NCBI GenBank assembly: GCA_038214085.1
Contig: JBBQSF010000022.1
Span: forward strand, 1 to 28,001
Length of the DNA stretch: 28,001 nt
Reading direction: 5' to 3'
Source of the DNA: JBBQSF01 sp038214085
Lineage (GTDB): Bacteria > Bacteroidota > Bacteroidia > Bacteroidales > CG2-30-32-10
Within the stretch, counting starts at the first letter, position 1. Every line of letters starts with the position of its first letter. Both the position numbers and the translations under genes were made by a program. Shown here in pieces: positions 15,101-22,292 of the stretch. The notes beneath the pieces are model-generated. The model worked only from the letters and a program-made list of their open reading frames with translations, did not search any database and was not told the origin of the DNA.

Positions 15101-16646
15101 AAGCATTACCAACATTGGTGAATTTAACGGTAACTTGTTCGGCATTCGTCAATCCACAACCACTAACTGGGGAAACCCATTTTACTGCTGCAATATCATT
15201 TGCCTGTAAAAGATTCACCTGCACTTTATCAATACCAATATCAGTAGCTCCATAATCAGATGTTGCTTTAAACCGGATAATTGTTGTTGGAGAAACCGAA
15301 GTTCCAAGATTAATTATTTTTTCCGACCACGCTGCAGAGGTTAAAAACTTCTGAAGGAAAGTAAAAGTAGAACCACCATCGTCAGATTTAAACACACTTA
15401 AGGAATCTGTTCCAGAAGTATTAATGTACCAGAATTTTAACATTTTAGTTCCAACTGTAGTAAAATCCAAGTACAAATCCATTGTACCGGTTGTTGAAGA
15501 AGACGCATCATAAGAATGAAATCTTGCAGAGTTCGGAGTTGAATTTGCTCCTGTTGGGGCATATGCTCCAGAAGTAGTAGACCAAGCAGCTGCTAAACCA
15601 TCATCGAAACGCCTCCACGACTGGTTACCACTTATTGGAGTATTTGCCCAATAACCTGTGGGAACGTCTCTGGTTGCATTTTTATTGATCCATGTTCCGT
15701 CAAAATCTTCCAAAAATGGAATAACAGCATATCCCTGAATAAAAACAGTTTTTGTAGTTGTATCGTTTGCAACATTAGCATCTGTTCCGGCATTAGGATT
15801 TTCTGTCCATGCTTTGATTGTATAAAATCCAGGTGTAGCAAAATTATATGTTCCAACAGTAACCGGACCAGCAGTTAATGTTGAAGCAATATTTCCTGTC
15901 CATGCGTATGAAGTTTGTAATACACCATTTACTTTCCAAGCAATATCAGTAGAAGTAAGCGGATTAGTACCATAATTTTTTATAGTTACGTTAACATTCT
16001 GCACTCCGGAAGAAACTGGAGTAGAAGGAGAATTTATAGCAGAAATGCCGGCATCAAGTGCTGCAGATGGAGCAAAGGTTATTTGAATATTTGGTCTGCT
16101 GGAATTGGTAGTTCCATTTGTAGTTGGAGGATTGTTATCTGCATCCCAGGTTTCGAATGTCCCTGTTACAGTAGTATATCTAATCTCTTTTGAGGTGCCG
16201 CTGGCATCACCACCGCCACCGCCATAATTGGTTTCAACCAAAACCAAGAGATTATCTCCTGAATAAGCGAAAGGTGAAGAAAGATTAAACGTTTGCCATC
16301 CACCAGCAACAAAAGTTGTTGTAGCATTGTCGTAAACTAGCGTTGCACCTGTTGTAAAATTCGCCCAGGTATTAGCAGTCAGAGATGAGGCAGTTGTGGT
16401 TTTTAAATAAATTTTAACTGGACCATCGGCTGCAGATGTAAGTGCTTGAATATACCAGCCAAGATCTGTGATGTTTCCCGAAGAGGCAATTTCTGCCGCT
16501 GTGTATAAAGCGACACTTCTTTCGTAACCAAAATACATCCCAAATGGGCGTCTGGCAGTAGAAGTACCTGTACCGATTGTAACCGTTTGAGAAAAAACGG
16601 TGATACAAATCAGCATCATTGTAATGAACGTAATAAATTTTTTCAT
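12105..16646 (-). CDS. Large secreted repeat protein with T9SS type A sorting domain
   Basis: A 1513-residue exported protein. The signal peptide is at 1-19 (ends in VFSQ). Residues about 20-190 form a beta-rich domain. CARDB-like segments follow (about 197-305, 485-595 and 775-880, each with the 'NxGTxxxTxxxV' style) alternating with jelly-roll or MAM-like blocks (PFLEDFDGTW, PFTENFETGN, PHMENFEGTI). Residues about 1040-1420 contain about five PKD/Ig-like repeats that open with V(N/S)LGxD or DAGAN and a Cys. The last 80 residues are a T9SS sorting domain (VVPNPNNGLFTL...SSMPKGIYMVKL...KLVIE), cleaved on export. It is probably a cell-surface or adhesive protein. No catalytic motif is visible. 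Confidence 0.92.
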   Translation of the reverse strand: MKKFITFITMMLICITVFSQTVTIGTGTSTARRPFGMYFGYERSVALYTAAEIASSGNITDLGWYIQALTSAADGPVKIYLKTTTASSLTANTWANFTTGATLVYDNATTTFVAGGWQTFNLSSPFAYSGDNLLVLVETNYGGGGGDASGTSKEIRYTTVTGTFETWDADNNPPTTNGTTNSSRPNIQITFAPSAALDAGISAINSPSTPVSSGVQNVNVTIKNYGTNPLTSTDIAWKVNGVLQTSYAWTGNIASTLTAGPVTVGTYNFATPGFYTIKAWTENPNAGTDANVANDTTTKTVFIQGYAVIPFLEDFDGTWINKNATRDVPTGYWANTPISGNQSWRRFDDGLAAAWSTTSGAYAPTGANSTPNSARFHSYDASSSTTGTMDLYLDFTTVGTKMLKFWYINTSGTDSLSVFKSDDGGSTFTFLQKFLTSAAWSEKIINLGTSVSPTTIIRFKATSDYGATDIGIDKVQVNLLQANDIAAVKWVSPVSGCGLTNAEQVTVKFTNVGNASQTSIALAYSINGGVTIVGPEFYTATSVNPGDTITYTFTQTADFSALGAYDCGFVATLLNDGDNSNDTAFANISNTGAINSYPFTENFETGNSNYLLLAKGAEAGIKILANAGAQNSFGLHMEGNTSTAWPITYSTAALAFAGISHISSASTCNVDATSLTELRMKLDLKQTYSYDAKYNWFMILANGIDTLADNTGKKFFNPTTSTADAFAAKTFDLTAYAGTNFTLTFKAVCKYNNASGSAGAGDNVFIDNINLFVPAADDLGVTSFTKPKSKLCGIAADSVAVIVSNFGTASQSNIPVVVSVITPSGTSVLNAILAGPLAPNASDTIFMGFVNTITPGNYAFKGYTDLATDLVFTNDTAFKTITISVPLTIPHMENFEGTIPMANWNSNFLSGNGHGNTSYVMFRNLYTSATTATAIFKEKIGAVSANSYLTFDYRITDYSAGTGTVLALDSIFMLLSNDCGSNYYYVKQITAANHVTSASMAHVSVPIGAFAGDNVIPAIFAKWNAGDYYLDFDNIAISDAPTVNLGADIAVCNNGLSTLDAGASAVGYTYTYAWSTLLHPATIATTQVISVDSSATYIVLVNNGYGVTDADTIVVTVNPLPVISLGSDVTSCLTSTIDAGAGFTSYLWSNAEATQAITANSTGNYWVEVENSFGCFNRDTVHVTILQLPTVDAGANVTICKFDTLTFSLVTATNYDSLLWTSAGNGHFNDSTLLNPIYYTGTNDTVVGSVVLTLTAYAVCDTVSSSMTLNYVSSATANAGSDVSICEGSSTQLVAIGGISYSWSPSAGLSATDIANPVANPVTTTTYTVTVTGTCGAATDDVNVLVDLIPVVNLGPDSTTCEDASVTLNAGAGLDSYAWSTGAITQTITVDTTGIGNGTFTYYVDVTNGQCAASDTVKITFMICTGINELNNEFTAQVVPNPNNGLFTLTSEGSFGSTDLNIYTLHGQLVYSEKLNINGSYAHQFDLSSMPKGIYMVKLFNEKSTTVTKLVIE

Positions 16647-16692
16647 AGATTCTAAAATTTGTTAATAAAATAATTAATTCAAAAGAAGAAGG

Positions 16693-16700
16693 CAAAGGTA
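16693..16700 (-). promoter_or_regulatory. Candidate -7 element upstream of the T9SS cargo gene
   Basis: TACCTTTG on the minus strand matches TAnnTTTG fully and lies about 47 bp upstream of the start codon at 16646. No TTG is present at the usual 19-bp spacing, so this is weaker than the tRNA promoters. Confidence 0.4.
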
Positions 16701-16761
16701 ATAGATATTTTTAATATTTGGAAGAATTTCGCAAAAAAAATTGATTTATGCGTAACAATCT

Positions 16762-17700
16762 TCATTCTGTCGACGAAATATATCTTTCCGTCTCAATAGC
16801 TGCCATACAGCCACTTCCTGCAGCTGTAACAGCCTGTCGGTATTTATGATCCTGCACATCTCCAGCAGCAAACACACCTTCTACATTTGTTTTGGTTGAT
16901 CCGAGCTCCGTAATAATATATCCATTGCTATCCAGATTCAACTGCCCCTGAAATAGCTGTGTATTTGGCTTATGACCAATAGCCACAAAAAATCCGGTAA
17001 TGTCAATTTTCTTTTCTTCTCCTGTTTTTACATTTGTCAGAACAACGCCATCCACAGTTTTTTCACCAACAATCTCCTTGGTAACATGATTCCATAATAC
17101 TTCTATGTTGGGAGTATTCATCACTTTATTTTGCATTGCTTTGGACGCACGCAACTCATCGCGGCGAACAATCATATACACTTTTTTGCAAAGTTTAGAA
17201 AGATAGGTTGCTTCTTCGGCAGCCGTGTCTCCTCCGCCTACAACTGCGACATCCTGTCCGCGGTAAAAGAACCCATCGCATGTTGCACAGGCGGAAACGC
17301 CATACCCATTGTATTTGCTTTCGGATTCAATTCCAAGCCATTGCGCCGAAGCACCCGTTGCAATAATCAGTGTATCTGCAATGATATTGTGGGTTTCATC
17401 AACAGTGACATGAAATGGTCGCGATGACAAATCAACTTTTGTTACCAATCCCCAGCGAACATCAGCGCCAAAACGCATTGCCTGTTTTTTCATATCCTCC
17501 ATCATTTCCGGACCTTTAACACCATCAGGATAACCGGGAAAATTATCCACATCAGTTGTTATGGTAAGTTGTCCGCCTGGCTGTAATCCTTCATAAAGAA
17601 TCGGTTTTAAATCGGCACGGGAAGCATAAATTGCAGCAGTATATCCGGCAGGACCAGAACCAATGATCAGACATTTTGTTTTTTCAGTATTTTCAGTCAT
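16762..17700 (-). CDS. trxB: Thioredoxin-disulfide reductase
   Basis: A 312-residue cytoplasmic flavoenzyme that passes electrons from NADPH to thioredoxin. The FAD-binding motif GSGPAG is at 14-19. The redox-active pair is C138 and C141 (ACATCDGFF). The NADPH-binding GGGDTAAEEA follows near residue 155, with RRDELRASK after it. The C-terminal FAD motif is FAAGDVQD. Length and order of domains are normal. It lies 33 bp downstream of the DUF4249 lipoprotein gene on the same strand and may be read from the same transcript, although the functions are unrelated. Confidence 0.96.
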   Translation of the reverse strand: MTENTEKTKCLIIGSGPAGYTAAIYASRADLKPILYEGLQPGGQLTITTDVDNFPGYPDGVKGPEMMEDMKKQAMRFGADVRWGLVTKVDLSSRPFHVTVDETHNIIADTLIIATGASAQWLGIESESKYNGYGVSACATCDGFFYRGQDVAVVGGGDTAAEEATYLSKLCKKVYMIVRRDELRASKAMQNKVMNTPNIEVLWNHVTKEIVGEKTVDGVVLTNVKTGEEKKIDITGFFVAIGHKPNTQLFQGQLNLDSNGYIITELGSTKTNVEGVFAAGDVQDHKYRQAVTAAGSGCMAAIETERYISSTE

Positions 17701-17733
17701 GTTTATATTTTTTATTTGTTGTTATAATATTCT

Positions 17734-18612
17734 TCAAGGTTTTGCAATAATTGTTTTATACGAAGCGCCATATCCAGCCCAAATTCCAAGCGCTCCTCCG
17801 CTTACATTTGTTGGCATAGAAGTAGGTGTAGCAAATGGATTCCCGGATGAGAACATTTCTGATTCAGCATTGCTCCAGAAATTATAAGTATTATAATCAA
17901 TGGTTGATGATTTTAAAATAATTGTATCTCCAATTTTAAAATAAGTGGCTTCCGTATCTTCCATATCGGTGGTAAATGATTCGAAGCCGCGTTTCATTGA
18001 AAAAGTAAGTGATTGTCCGTTAAAAAATTTATCTTCATAAACGGAGCCAAGAATTGGGATATAACGTTTATCCTTGCCCAAGCGTTTTGTTTCAAGTCTG
18101 TAATAATTGTTTTCATTAGCCGGATCGGTAATTGTAGCCCATAAATAGCCAAGAGAATCTTTACCTGGTTCCACTTTAAACCATGCGGAATCAAGAGGTA
18201 TTGGAACAGGAATGGTAGTTATGGCACTAAGAATTTTCCCTTCCGCTTCAACTGTAAGCGTATATGATCTTCCTGCAATTCCTTTTAATGTTGAACCTTT
18301 ATATAAAATCGGCGGGAAATAATTTGGGTCAATAGTCAGGGTTAGTTGTTCGGAATTTATTCCATCGCTAACGGTTACAGTTGCGTTTGTAACAATCATG
18401 TTCATTAATGTTGTAGAATCTACTACCGAAAAATAAGCAGTGTTTTTTGTCAGCATAACATAGGCCACTTCGTCGGGTTCTATCCAACCTTCTACAACAA
18501 TTTTTTCTTCAGGGTCAGGAATTTTAACTACAATACTCCTCTCGCAAGAGAGCAGTACAAATGCAAAACCAATGAATAATAAAATAATAGGCTGAAATCG
18601 TATTTTTTTCAT
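17734..18612 (-). CDS. DUF4249-type lipoprotein
   Basis: A 292-residue lipoprotein. A hydrophobic signal ends in LLSC with the lipid-anchored cysteine at C23. The following IVVKIPDPEEKIVVEGWIEPDEVAYVMLTKN and YTLTVEAEGKILSAITTIP are characteristic of DUF4249, beta-rich envelope lipoproteins of Bacteroidota usually encoded next to TonB-dependent receptors. That is the arrangement here: the start is 6 bp after the receptor's stop, so the two are one operon. The protein probably sits on the outer membrane and assists or caps the receptor, by analogy to SusD-like partners. The ligand is unknown. Confidence 0.9.
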   Translation of the reverse strand: MKKIRFQPIILLFIGFAFVLLSCERSIVVKIPDPEEKIVVEGWIEPDEVAYVMLTKNTAYFSVVDSTTLMNMIVTNATVTVSDGINSEQLTLTIDPNYFPPILYKGSTLKGIAGRSYTLTVEAEGKILSAITTIPVPIPLDSAWFKVEPGKDSLGYLWATITDPANENNYYRLETKRLGKDKRYIPILGSVYEDKFFNGQSLTFSMKRGFESFTTDMEDTEATYFKIGDTIILKSSTIDYNTYNFWSNAESEMFSSGNPFATPTSMPTNVSGGALGIWAGYGASYKTIIAKP

Positions 18613-18618
18613 GATGTT

Positions 18619-20985
18619 TTATTTAAATTTGAAATTCCAGGTAACTGACGGCAAAATCGGAAATAACGACACTTGTTTTGCAGTTGTTTCTAAGTAACCT
18701 TGAGTTACATCTCCTTTTGTTTCGAAGTATATATAGTATGGATTGTAGCGATTATACAAATTAAATATTGAAAAATTCCAACTCGATTCATATTTTTTAT
18801 TTTTCTTTCCTTTCATAGTAGCTGAAATATCCATTCGGTGATAATTAGGCATTCGGAAAGAATTTCTTTCACCATATTCGTTAAGCACATTTCCGTTGAT
18901 AATGTACCTTGAAACTGGAAGTGTCATGGCATTACCGGTTGCAAATACCCATACTGCTGAGAAAGTCCATTTTTCGTTCAATTCGTAGGAGGCAATAACC
19001 GAAATATCATGTCGGCGGTCGTATTTTGCGTAGAATTCATTTCCGAAATTTATTTCGGGAAACTTACGTAAGGTATAGGAAAGCGTATATCCTACCCAAC
19101 CCGTAAATTTACCGCTTTTCTTGTTAACAAAAAATTCAATTCCGTATGATTGACCTGTGCCAAAAGTAAAATTGTTGTCGGTGTTGTTTTTGATATTGTC
19201 TTCAGGTGAGGCACCTTCCTTGTATTCTATCTGGTTTTTCATCTCCTTATAGTACAATTCAACAGAGGTTTCAAATACATTCTTTTTAAAATTCCGGAAA
19301 TATCCAATGGAGTATTGCGTCCCAAATTGAGGTTTAACCAACGATGTACTAGGAAACCAGATATCGGTTGGCAGATTGACTCCTGTAACGGAAGCCAAAT
19401 GAATATACTGATAATTCTGTGTAAAAGCTGCTTTAATTGACGACAATTCGCTGAGGGTATAGCGAACAGAAATACGTGGTTCAATATGGTTATAGGTTTT
19501 GATACTTTCACCTTTTGAATAAGAAATCGTGTCTGTAATTTGATTAAGTTCGTTTAAAATATACCTGTCGAAAGGACCAATGTGCTGGAAAAAAGTATAA
19601 CGCAAACCTGCATTGACTTTAAGTAGTGAGGTAAGATCAAATTCATCATTTACATATAATGCAGCATCATTGGCATATAATTTAACTTCTTTTCCAAGAT
19701 CGAGATCCTGACCGCTCGATTTGGCTGATGCGTTATTGGGAGTGAAAATATGATAAATAAAATTTCCGCCGAATTTTACAATATGTTTTGTCGAGGGAAA
19801 CAGCGAAAAATCAAATTTAGCATTGTAATCACGCACACCAGAATACAAAATGATATCGTATTCGCTTTGAGTAGCATCAAATTGGAATTCGTAATCGCTG
19901 AAAATCAACGAAGTGTTTAAAAAAAGTTTAGGGCCAAATACGTGATTCCAACGAAGAGAGGAAGTAGCATTCCCCCATTGGATTCCTGTATTAAAATTCA
20001 TATTCGTACTTTTTAAAGAAAAAATATCCCTGCCAAAATAACCGCTTAAATACAAACGATCTCTGTCAGAAAGGGTATAGTTTATTTTTGTATTGAGGTC
20101 GTAGAAATAATAACCAGTGCCTTTAAAAGGAGAAGTTTTTTTAATAAAAGGCTTCATCAACACATCAATATAGGTTCTTCGGGCAGAAATGATGAACGAA
20201 CTGGTGTCTTTTTTTATGGGCCCCTGCAAAGTTAAGCGTGAAGAAATAACGCCAATTCCTCCGTCGACCTGAAATTTTTTATTGTTTCCTTCATTCATCG
20301 AAATATCAAGCACACTGGCGAGTCTTCCGCCATAATTTGCAGGCATTCCGGCTTTTGTCAGTTCGATATTTTTTACGGCATCCGCATTAAAAACGGAAAA
20401 GAAGCCAAACAAATGGGACGCATTATAAACAACGGCTTCGTCCAGAAGAATCAGGTTTTGGTCGGGACCTCCTCCTCTAACATAAAAAGCACTGTTTCCT
20501 TCGCCAGCCGACTGAACTCCAGGCGTTAGCTGTATGGTTTTCATTACATCTACTTCGCCCAGAAATGCCGGCAGAGTTTTTATTTTTTCTACTTCAAACT
20601 GTACTTTGCCCATATTGGTTGAAGTGGTATTTTTATCATCTTTTTCTCCGGTAATTACCACTTCTTTTTTTGTAATTATTCTGCTTACCAGACTTGAATT
20701 AATTTTAGCATTTTTATCAAGTATAACCGGAATAGTATCATTATTAAACCCTACATAAGAAATAATTACAGTATAATTTCCTTTTTCCAGCGACATGGAA
20801 AAATATCCATATTGATTGGTTGATGTGGAATTTTTTAAATTTTCCTTTGTGTAAACCGTTGCTCCAATTAGCGATTCGCCATTTGATTCATCAGTAATAT
20901 AGCCGCTTACAGTATATTTTTGAGCAAATATGTTTATGGAAAAAGAAAGAAAGGCAAGTAAAAGAAGAAGGATTTTTTTATTCAT
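18619..20985 (-). CDS. TonB-dependent receptor with carboxypeptidase-like N-terminal domain
   Basis: A 788-residue outer-membrane transporter. The signal peptide is at 1-21 (ends NIFAQ). A carboxypeptidase-D regulatory-like beta-sandwich follows (about 23-105, VSGYITDESNGESLIGATVY...GYFSMSLEKGNYTVIISYVG). The plug domain is at about 125-230 (LPAFLGEVDVMKTIQLTPGVQS, FYVRGGGPDQNLILLDEAVVY). The 22-strand-type barrel runs to the C terminus and ends in VTWNFKFK. It is shorter than SusC proteins and pairs with a DUF4249 lipoprotein rather than SusD. Energy-dependent uptake of an unknown substrate is inferred. It is the first gene of the operon with DUF4249 and perhaps trxB. Confidence 0.94.
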   Translation of the reverse strand: MNKKILLLLLAFLSFSINIFAQKYTVSGYITDESNGESLIGATVYTKENLKNSTSTNQYGYFSMSLEKGNYTVIISYVGFNNDTIPVILDKNAKINSSLVSRIITKKEVVITGEKDDKNTTSTNMGKVQFEVEKIKTLPAFLGEVDVMKTIQLTPGVQSAGEGNSAFYVRGGGPDQNLILLDEAVVYNASHLFGFFSVFNADAVKNIELTKAGMPANYGGRLASVLDISMNEGNNKKFQVDGGIGVISSRLTLQGPIKKDTSSFIISARRTYIDVLMKPFIKKTSPFKGTGYYFYDLNTKINYTLSDRDRLYLSGYFGRDIFSLKSTNMNFNTGIQWGNATSSLRWNHVFGPKLFLNTSLIFSDYEFQFDATQSEYDIILYSGVRDYNAKFDFSLFPSTKHIVKFGGNFIYHIFTPNNASAKSSGQDLDLGKEVKLYANDAALYVNDEFDLTSLLKVNAGLRYTFFQHIGPFDRYILNELNQITDTISYSKGESIKTYNHIEPRISVRYTLSELSSIKAAFTQNYQYIHLASVTGVNLPTDIWFPSTSLVKPQFGTQYSIGYFRNFKKNVFETSVELYYKEMKNQIEYKEGASPEDNIKNNTDNNFTFGTGQSYGIEFFVNKKSGKFTGWVGYTLSYTLRKFPEINFGNEFYAKYDRRHDISVIASYELNEKWTFSAVWVFATGNAMTLPVSRYIINGNVLNEYGERNSFRMPNYHRMDISATMKGKKNKKYESSWNFSIFNLYNRYNPYYIYFETKGDVTQGYLETTAKQVSLFPILPSVTWNFKFK

Positions 20986-21186
20986 AACCTCGGTTTAAGA
21001 AAAAAATAACGTCAGTAATTCCCGAAAATTATACCAATCGGATAATTTTCATCTTTTCTGACAAAATGGCGCAGCAAGGTACAAAAGGAATTCTGAACAA
21101 AAAAAATACTGAACAAAAATATTTTTTATATTTGCAAAAATATTAAGGAGAATCAATTATGTGATTTCTTAATATTAATAACAAAT
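20986..21186. other. AT-rich intergenic region between the TonB operon and the tRNA-Pro locus
   Basis: No gene is seen. It must hold the divergent promoters of the TonB operon (minus) and the tRNA-Pro precursor (plus). On the minus strand TATAATTTTC near 21030 is only a partial -7 match. On the plus strand a full TATATTTG lies at 21127-21134. A short direct repeat (CTGAACAAAAA) occurs around 21093 and 21109. Confidence 0.5.
21127..21134 (+). promoter_or_regulatory. Candidate -7 element of the tRNA-Pro precursor (TATATTTG)
   Basis: A full TAnnTTTG match, 53 bp before the first tRNA-Pro remnant. No TTG stands at 17-22 bp upstream, so the -33 part is weak. If used, transcription starts near 21140, and both remnants lie inside the leader of the tRNA-Pro precursor, the same order as at tRNA-Val. 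Confidence 0.45.
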
Positions 21187-21233
21187 CGGGGCGGGGCGTT
21201 CTCCCGTAATTACGGGAGGAGCAGCGTACTTGC
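21187..21233 (+). pseudogene. tRNA-Pro 5'-half remnant 1, palindrome-interrupted
   Basis: Reads CGGGGCGGGGCG, then TT, the palindrome CTCCCGTAATTACGGGAG (21201-21218), then GAGCAGCGTACTTGC. Compared with the intact gene it has T8 changed to G and three extra bases on each side of the palindrome core, which extend the pairing. Anticodon loop and all 3' parts are missing. Confidence 0.85.
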
Positions 21234-21259
21234 TTTATTGTTCTTTTTTTTATTATTAT

Positions 21260-21300
21260 CGGGGCGTGGCGTCCCGTAATTACGGGAGCAGCGTACTTGC
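21260..21300 (+). pseudogene. tRNA-Pro 5'-half remnant 2, palindrome-interrupted
   Basis: Reads CGGGGCGTGGCG (identical to the intact tRNA), the 16-bp palindrome TCCCGTAATTACGGGA (21272-21287), then GCAGCGTACTTGC. D-stem bases on both sides of the palindrome are kept, while A14 to G18 of the D loop are lost. It cannot form a tRNA, as nothing beyond the 5' strand of the anticodon stem is present. Confidence 0.87.
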
Positions 21301-21326
21301 TTTATTGTTCTTTTTTTTATTATTAT

Positions 21327-21400
21327 CGGGGCGTGGCGCAGTTGGCTAGCGTACTTGCATGGGGTGCAAGGGGTCGGAAGTTCGAGTCTTCTCGCCCCGA
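21327..21400 (+). tRNA. tRNA-Pro (anticodon GGG)
   Basis: A 74-nt cloverleaf. Acceptor CGGGGCG pairs with CGCCCCG (with the C1-G72 pair typical of bacterial tRNA-Pro). D-stem GCGC/GCGT. Anticodon stem CTTGC/GCAAG encloses ATGGGGT with anticodon GGG. T arm GGAAG-TTCGAGT-CTTCT. Discriminator A, CCA not encoded. Two truncated copies of its 5' half lie directly upstream. Confidence 0.96.
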
Positions 21401-21411
21401 CTTAGAAAGAC

Positions 21412-21444
21412 AAGGGTTTCAGGAATTTTCTGAAACCCTTTTGT
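21412..21444 (+). terminator. Rho-independent terminator of tRNA-Pro
   Basis: An 11-bp perfect stem AAGGGTTTCAG / CTGAAACCCTT with a 7-nt loop, followed by TTGTGTTT, begins 12 nt after the tRNA 3' end. Confidence 0.82.
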
Positions 21445-21731
21445 GTTTAAGGTAACACAAAAGCATACACCAACATATATGGTAATTTTTTAAATATGCC
21501 CCAACTAATAAACGCTTTCCCGCACAATGGTTGGGCTTTTTATTTTTCTGTAAGCCAAGCCCGCTATCGCATGATTGCAGAATCAAATTCCGAATGGACG
21601 ACAATATAGGGAAAGCCTACACTTTATCCTATCTTAATCAAAAATTAATGTCAGATTAATGTGATGTCAATTTTTTATTAATTAATTTGTTTAAATTAAT
21701 AATCTCACTTGACAAAAGGATTTTTATTATC
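21445..21731. other. Intergenic stretch between tRNA-Pro terminator and bcp
   Basis: No convincing gene. There is a weak inverted repeat GCCCCAAC ... GTTGGGC (about 21498-21536) with a T-rich tail. The last 90 bp before bcp are very AT-rich and must carry its promoter. TTAATTTG near 21683 is a one-mismatch -7 box. A 61-codon minus-strand frame here is cysteine-rich but shows no family features and is probably chance. Confidence 0.4.
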
Positions 21732-22217
21732 ATGGCGAAGTTAGTCATAGGATCGCAGATACCCGAATTTACATTACCTGATCAGAATGGCAATGAATTT
21801 AAAACAACTGATGTTGTAGGAAAAACAAATATTGTATTGTATTTTTATCCTAAAGATGATACTCCTGGCTGTACCAAAGAAGCATGTTCATTTCGCGACC
21901 AGTATGAAGTATTTAGTGATTATGGAGCTATGATAATTGGTATAAGTTCCCAATCGGTAAGCAGCCACAAAAAATTTATTGAAAAATACAAATTACCCTT
22001 TACTTTGCTTAGCGACAGGGAGAATAATGTTCATAGAATGTTTGGCGTTAATAAAAATCCATTTTTATTACCAGGACGAGTAACATTTATAATTGATTTT
22101 ACAGGAAAAGTAGTTGGCATTTTCGAATCTCAGACAAATATTAAAATGCATATTGAAGAAGCGTTACGAATTATTAAAGAATTAAAAATACCGAAAAACG
22201 ATAAGAACTCAATATGA
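21732..22217 (+). CDS. bcp: Thioredoxin-dependent peroxiredoxin, Bcp/PrxQ type
   Basis: A 161-residue cytoplasmic thiol peroxidase that reduces peroxides and is recycled by thioredoxin. The peroxidatic cysteine is C47 in DDTPGCTKEAC, and the resolving C52 is five residues on, as in the PrxQ group. IGISSQSVSSHKKFIEKYKLPFTLLSD is typical. The C-terminal part (GRVTFIIDFTGKVVGIFES) fits the family. I chose the ATG at 21732 (MAKLVIGSQIPEFTL) over an upstream ATG at 21687 because family members start next to this motif. The thioredoxin reductase gene 4 kb away could supply its electrons through thioredoxin. Confidence 0.94.
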   Translation: MAKLVIGSQIPEFTLPDQNGNEFKTTDVVGKTNIVLYFYPKDDTPGCTKEACSFRDQYEVFSDYGAMIIGISSQSVSSHKKFIEKYKLPFTLLSDRENNVHRMFGVNKNPFLLPGRVTFIIDFTGKVVGIFESQTNIKMHIEEALRIIKELKIPKNDKNSI

Positions 22218-22292
22218 ATAAATCTGATTTTTTCAATTGCTTCGGTTAAAAATAAGTTTTGGTTTATTTAGTCAACTTGCAAATCAAAAAAA

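Larger units (their letters stand above)
21187..21326 (+). repeat. Tandem array: two tRNA-Pro 5'-half units with D-loop palindromes
   Basis: Two units (starts 21187 and 21260, then the intact tRNA at 21327, spacing 73 and 67 bp) each comprise the tRNA-Pro 5' half and a T-rich spacer. The two 26-bp spacers at 21234-21259 and 21301-21326 are identical, so this is recent tandem duplication. In both units most of the D loop is replaced by a palindrome, and the tRNA part stops exactly at the end of the 5' strand of the anticodon stem (ACTTGC). The design mirrors the tRNA-Val array. Confidence 0.9.

Noticed and set aside
21419..21604. 61-codon minus-strand ORF after tRNA-Pro
   Set aside because: It overlaps the tRNA terminator, has no recognisable domain and no promoter.
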